Assembly (NCBI GenBank): GCA_025094145.1
Contig: JALLLS010000023.1
Location: forward strand, 1-64,000
Direction: 5' to 3'
Source: Spinellus fusiger
Lineage: Eukaryota; Mucoromycota; Mucoromycetes; Mucorales; Phycomycetaceae
Length of the DNA: 64,000 nucleotides
Shown: piece after piece, positions 59,071 to 64,000 of the stretch
How positions within the stretch are numbered: position 1 is the first letter of the stretch
Layout: each line of letters begins with the position of its first letter
The notes under the pieces: model-generated
The model's database searches: none
Told to the model about the DNA's origin: nothing
What the model saw: the letters and a program-made list of their open reading frames with translations, nothing else
Position numbers and translations under genes: made by a program

Positions 59071-62000
59071 ATGCCTGCTTTTGACATGTCAGATAAACTG
59101 ACACAAGAAAACTCATCCCACACAGGTGGGTTAGTCAATGACACTAGCAAAAACAAACAGAGTCCTTCTCAGCCTACGACTACTGCTTATGAAAAGAAGC
59201 AAATAACCCAGTTTACACAGTTTGACGTGTGGGTCCGTCGCCATGCAGCCTACCATAACGCACCCACTACAGAACAAGAAACACTACTGAAAGAATCCCT
59301 ATTTGGTCCCTATGCAGTAAATACTTTTGAAGAAGTGTTTACTGCTTGGCCAATGAACCTAGTGCCTTCTGTGCCTGTGGGTACTCTTGTTCCTTGGTCA
59401 GATACTCTATTGGAGCCCTTATCTGATCCATCCCTCGATCAATTACATACAGCACGAAGTTTAGAAGAAAGAGTAAAAGAGGAGGAGGATGAGGAGAAGG
59501 AGGAGAGAGAGATGAGAGTACCTAAAATGAATAGGTAATATCCTTTATAGTGACATTGATGATGTTTTTATTCATTCTTCTGTTATTTCTTTTGCCTTTC
59601 TCTTATGTGTATCTGGATGCATATGGGCTGTTGTATAGTAAAAGACAAAAGACACAAGAAAATATGTCATCAGCCATCATTATCAATCCTTTCAGAGAGA
59701 GCTACGAACCCCAAGTCAACATACATTCTCATTTTACTTCTATTTTGAAGCCTCACCAAGTAATAACTAGCAGATCAACGTGGAGATTAAGCTTTATTAG
59801 ATTGAAGGAATTCAGTACATGTGGAAGCGTGTTGTCTCTAATAATCTGGGTGGCATTCTTGCTCATTCTATGGGATTAGGTACCAGTAGCAGTATGGTAG
59901 ACGGTTTCTTATATTTATGCTAGGAAAGACACTACAAACCATTGTGTTTATTGCGACATTGGCTCTTGAGATTGATCATAATTCATCCTGCATCCCAGAC
60001 TATTTGCATGTAATCCTCCCCAAAGTACTCTGCTATAGAACCCGTAGACTCACAGCCCTTTATGAATAGACTAAACGTGTTCTGATCCTTGCTCCTACCA
60101 TTACTCTTAGTAACTGGGCCAATGAATTCAATCATTGGTTAATCCCAGAAATACAAGAAGCCATTGGACATATCTACAAAATCCATGATGCTACTATGGG
60201 TCGAACTGCTCTGAAGTATCGCCTCAATGTCCTAGAAGCATGGCATCGATTGGGAGGTGTTCTTCTAATGAGCTACGACCAATTCCGGATCTTAGCAAGA
60301 CCCCAAACGGGTGTCACTGTAAACCCCATCGAGAAATACTTACTAAAGCCTGGTCCTTCTCTATTGATTACAGACGAAGGCCATCGTATCAAGAACATAC
60401 ATGCTCAAATCACCCAGATTGTCAGTCAAGTCCTCACTCCTGCCCATCTATGCTTAACAGGGTATCCATTGCAAAACAATCTATCCGAATACTACTGTAT
60501 TTTGAATTTCTCATCACCAGGGTTATTTGGAGATCCTCTGTTCTTTAGGCGAGAGTTTCAAAAGGCAATTGAGTCGAGTTTCTCGGATTCTTCACCTTCT
60601 CAAAAGTACCTTGCCAAGCGAGCACTCTACAAACTACAACTTCTTAGCTGGGATTCTATTCACAGGTAAGCTTCTTTGCTTAGAAATAGATTATATTAAG
60701 TCGAAATATAATAACAATAATATTAATATTAATCATAATCATAATCATAATAAACTCTGATGATCATTAGAAAAGATACAAGAATTCTAGTTCAGGAATT
60801 ACCTCCAAAGACAGAATATGTTATTAATTGCACTTTTTCTGATATACAATATACAATGTATGAAAAGACAGTGGATGGACTGAGGAACGCAGAGACATCA
60901 CCCATGGTGGGACTTGTTCTACTACGTGCCATATGCAATCATCCTGCCATCTTTATAAGAGTAAGTGTCTTTATCTCTATCACATCACGAAGGATTTTCC
61001 ATGACTCTATCTAGCAAAAATGAACTATTTTAATACTCCATCTTAGATGTCTGAAATGAAATATTCCAGTAAAAGACGAAAGACAGTACATCAGCAACTA
61101 TGCACAGTAGCAAGCAATGATCCATGGAAAGATTCAACTGGAGAAAGGGAGGACATGGACGAAGACGAAGATGATGATATGGAGAGATTTGATATAGAAG
61201 ATGATAGTGATGATGAGGAAAAGGATTCCAATGAACTCAAACTAATAGAATCCTTTGATACTGAGAAAATAGCAAACTGGGTACTATCAATATCAGACAC
61301 ACTGGATGGTATGTAGAGGGGTATGGGTAGTAATATAACAAGACACTTATGCTATCTTTGCTATTTCTACACTAGTATCATGGGATTCTTCTATAAAAAT
61401 GCGTATTATCATACATATTGTAACAAAAGCCAAGGAGATAGGTGAAAAAGTTCTCATTGTTTCTCACAGTCTATTATTCTTGGGTAAGATATCACGGCTT
61501 CACACTTTATTCATTAAAACATACTATGTTGTATTCTACTATAGACTTTATTCAAAGTACTATGTTTCATCTGGGACTTTCATTGCTAAGAATCGATGGT
61601 AACACTCAACAAGGAGTAAGTGTTATCTTCAAGCAAAAGGATGGATGTTTATAAGGACTTTCTTCTATGTCTTTTAGGATCGCCAACCACTGATTGATAG
61701 ATTTAATCAACTTCCATATGAATATGTCATGTTGATATCTGCTCGAGTAAGTGAGATGTTGATTATATATAAATACAAGCCCCTCCACCTGTATTTTGAC
61801 AGTAGACCCCCTCATAGGCAGGCTCTATTGGTGTTAATATTGTAGGTGCCAGTCGTATCATCCTTTGTGATCTTGATTGGAATCCCTGTCACGATGAACA
61901 AGGCATTGGTCGTGTTTATCGCTATGGCCAAACAAAACCCGTCTTTGTCTATAGACTTGTGACTCATGCAACCATAGAAGCACGTTTAATGGTGCAAAGT

Positions 62001-62393
62001 ATTCACAAACGGGGTATTTCAAGGTAATGTGTAGTTTTCTTTAGAATGATAGAAGCTCAGTGTATGAAGCTCACAATCTACAGTCAAGTGATTGATAACA
62101 AGAAAATGACACCACAGCTACAGTCTGAAATGAAGGGCTACTATAAACTGCCAAACAAAAAAGAAATGTCTGTTCCTTATGATTCTACCACTCCTATTGC
62201 AGATACTATTCTACAGAGTGTGGTCGAGAATCTACATATGAATATTTTTGATATTCAATTAGGAGATGAGCTTATATCTCAAGATCATGAGCCTTCCATA
62301 GAGCTGGAAGAAAGTGATATTCGTACCGTACAAAAAGAAGTGCAGAAAGCAAAAATGCAATTTAGAGCCTCCATACTTAATAAATATATATAA
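59071..62393 (+). CDS. SNF2-family ATPase, ARIP4/RAD54L2-like
   Basis: DNA-dependent ATPase translocase. Twelve exons (59071-59534, 59639-59759, 59801-59879, 59924-60009, 60070-60665, 60771-60960, 61047-61308, 61376-61483, 61545-61615, 61678-61746, 61818-62023, 62084-62393) give 853 aa. Helicase motifs: LKPHQ, GGILAHSMGLGKTLQT (Walker A), VLILAPTITLSNW, LLMSYDQFR, LLITDEGHRIKN (DEGH box), LCLTGYPLQNNLSEYY, RAICNHPAIF, LIVSHSLLFL, LRIDGNTQQG, LISARAGSIGVNI and WNPCHDEQGIGRVYRYGQTK (motif VI). LAHSMGLGKT, DEGHRIKN and LTGYPLQNNL together point to the ARIP4/RAD54L2 group. An acidic stretch (EDDDMERFDIEDDSDDEE) sits between the lobes. Apparent stops at 59535, 60067 and 62024 all fall in introns with good splice sites, so the gene looks intact. 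Confidence 0.88.
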
Positions 62394-62484
62394 GTTTAGT
62401 TTATTTATTTATCTATTTTAGATATAAATATACAAGAGACTAGGCTATTGTTTATAACTAAAGGGACATGTACTGATTGTTCAC

Positions 62485-63285
62485 TCAAAAGTTAAGTTTG
62501 CGTTGAGAAAGATCAAAGTCTACAGGGACTGTATCAACCGTCTGTAGGGACTGAAATAAAATACTCTTTTGGTCCTAGAAAAAGATTCGTTCAATGTCCT
62601 TATCCATGGTAGATTACCTCTGAAAAGTGGAATTCTCCTATAATGTTTTTATTGTCCAATACGAGAGGAAGCCATTGAGAATCATCCGCCCACATAATAT
62701 CATAAGGAATCTCCTTATAATCAAACCATTGAGGTCTCATCTCCTCTGATCTATTCAATAGATTATAAGATCATCAATAGTTTCATTTTCTTATACTTAC
62801 TCTTTTGGTGTTCCATCATAAGTGGTGACTATGTAGACATGGACTTCTAATGCAGTGGGATCATTCTCAAATGTAAACAGATTTAAGCCCACTTTCTTCA
62901 TATCCTTGGCTTCAAGTGAGGACTCCTCCTTTACTCAGTGATTAATCCCTTGTTAAATGGTGTCTAGTCATTACCCATAGCTCACGATAGGCTCCTTGCT
63001 CCACTGTCTCTCCTTGTTCAAGTTTACCACCAAATCCTAGAATAGACCATATATGTTTATAAAGTGTTCTTAATGGTTTTCTGTCTATATAGATATAGTG
63101 TGTGTAGATTTCTTGTTTACCATTGAATTTATTCACTCCAAATCCACGCTTTTTCATACCAAGCAGAATCTGGTGTGGCATGGATTACCAACAGAATTAG
63201 GTTTCATTATGAGATATACCTTATGATGAGGTTCATCAACAACAAAAATAAGAGTGAATAGCTTTTTTCCTGTAATATGAGCCAT
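62485..63285 (-). CDS. Nudix hydrolase, NUDT1/MTH1-like
   Basis: Likely hydrolyses oxidised purine dNTPs (8-oxo-dGTP) to monophosphates. Six exons (63285-63220, 63169-63121, 63036-62975, 62928-62801, 62750-62618, 62574-62485) give 175 aa; human NUDT1 is 156. ILLGMKKRGFGVNKFNGFGG is the MTH1-type entry into the Nudix box. The box (G-x5-E-x7-REL-x-EE) spans exons 3 and 4 (GETVEQGAYRELW then EES). Later MRPQWFDYKEIPYDIMWADD, with WADD at the base-recognition site as in NUDT1 (WPDD), supports the subgroup. Stop codon about 90 bp from the convergent SNF2 gene end. Substrate is inferred from family. Confidence 0.9.
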
Positions 63286-63590
63286 GAAGGATAAACAAAT
63301 ATGCCCTGATATTGCTTTTCGGGGATCAGTCACTGAAATCTCACTGATAAATCACAGATAATTAATAATTATTAAGAGAAAAAGGCCTAAAAGTTGTGAC
63401 TTTGAAACAGATGCTAAAGTGACCAACCAAAAGTAAAGTGATAGAGCAACCTACCCAATACTCTCTGTATGACATTTAGCTTACTCTATTTGGCTCTTAG
63501 TGCTACTTTTAATTGATAGAAATCTTTTTCAACTTCATTCATTTGTCTTATCCTATATATTCTTTCTCCTCATGCCCACTTGATTGACTT
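63286..63590. other. Spacer upstream of NUDT1-like gene
   Basis: AT-rich 5' flank of the minus-strand gene. No ORF supported. Confidence 0.5.
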
Positions 63591-64000
63591 TACAGTCCCT
63601 TCAAAAATATGTACACTGTGCTTTATACGCGTTAAGTAGGAGTTTATAAACATTTTGTCAAGCGTTAAAAATAAATCTCAGTACCAACTACGGCATTATA
63701 CAAAAAAAGTGATAGAGCAAAATTAGTTTCGTTTTTTTTCTTCTTCGAACATTGGGTAGTTTTTATACCATATATTTGTATACTCTATTTTTCTCTTTAA
63801 ATAAAAATAACTTTTCTTATAATGTCCTTGCTATCCAACACGGTAAACATATTCATTAAAACCCCTGAGATGTATGAAAATTATACTAGCATCAAGACTC
63901 TCTAAGCTATCATGTATGAGGTGCTAAACATGAGCACTACCATGGCCGAGGCACTTCGTATGTTCAACATGCTTTCTAACACTGTAAGAAGCATAGTGAA
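63591..64000 (+). mobile_element. Tc1-like element, 5' part only (runs off window)
   Basis: A probable left end TA|CAGTCCCTTCAAAAATATG starts at 63591. A transposase 5' part begins at the ATG at 63822 (MSLLSNTVNIFIKTPEMYE), has a stop at 63903-63905, and continues as YEVLNMSTTMAEALRMFNML to the window end. It is clearly related to the start of the transposase at 21301 (NTVNIF-KTPEMY, LNMN-T-AE-SRMFN), though the inverted repeats differ. The right end lies outside the window, so the terminal repeat cannot be verified. Confidence 0.7.

Noticed and set aside
60061..60069. In-frame TAG in the SNF2 gene as a sign of a pseudogene
   Set aside because: GTAATC at 60010 and AG at 60068-60069 form a normal 60-nt intron that restores LH|TKRVLILAP, so the stop is intronic.
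62024..62044. A 21-nt intron in the SNF2 gene (GTAATG to TTTAG)
   Set aside because: It would be implausibly short. The AG at 62082-62083 gives a 60-nt intron and the better family match KRGISSQVIDNKK.
1..64000. CRISPR array or prokaryotic operon features
   Set aside because: The simple repeats have no unique spacers, and all protein genes are eukaryotic with introns.

Overview
The window looks like nuclear DNA from an early-diverging fungus, most likely Mucoromycota (Mucorales-like). Genes are intron-rich, with most introns 36-75 nt and GT-AG borders, set in AT-rich spacers. The gene set is fungal: a VAC8-like armadillo protein, a BEM3-like PX-PH-RhoGAP protein, a DUF803/NIPA-type transporter and a YANK-type kinase. 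The mobile elements are LINEs, Tc1/mariner copies, Helitron pieces and Fanzor (TnpB-like) remnants. The species assignment is inference; no rRNA or tRNA gene was seen.

Layout. 1-5732: two head-to-tail LINEs sitting in a Helitron helicase fragment. 6168-7582: a broken Fanzor-like gene. 7583-9986: AT-rich, no gene. 9987-17873: a small CaaX protein, an NCLX-like cation/Ca2+ exchanger and a SET1-like H3K4 methyltransferase. 17874-22557: AT-rich DNA with a local duplication and two dead Tc1/mariner copies. 22921-26027: a YANK/STK32-like kinase and ARPC2, both on the minus strand. 28770-29545: a second Fanzor remnant. 29677-45092: a CABLES-like cyclin, a NIPA-like transporter, a BEM3-like RhoGAP and a WD40-inositol 5-phosphatase. 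45868-50760: a nested transposon cluster (Fanzor, LINE, Tc1, Helitron, IS630-like). 51850-63285: an SDR, VAC8, a CCA-adding enzyme, an ARIP4/RAD54L2-like SNF2 protein and an NUDT1-like hydrolase. 63591-64000: the start of another Tc1-like copy.

In all, 13 protein genes appear intact. Exon models were built by hand from splice signals and family similarity, and each one closes in frame. Several genes point to membrane and polarity biology: VAC8 and the kinase carry N-terminal acylation motifs, BEM3 and ARPC2 act on Cdc42 and actin, and the IPPc, NCLX and NIPA proteins act on phosphoinositides, Ca2+ and Mg2+. No operon-like organisation is implied.

The most interesting material is the Fanzor family. 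There are three decayed copies in 64 kb. Two of them share an identical intron, the same premature stop at the RuvC-III motif, and a strongly conserved non-coding block downstream that could be a guide-RNA (omegaRNA) region or a 3' intron. Other unusual points are several introns of 36-41 nt, GC-AG introns, a 17-nt microexon and a start codon apparently split by an intron.
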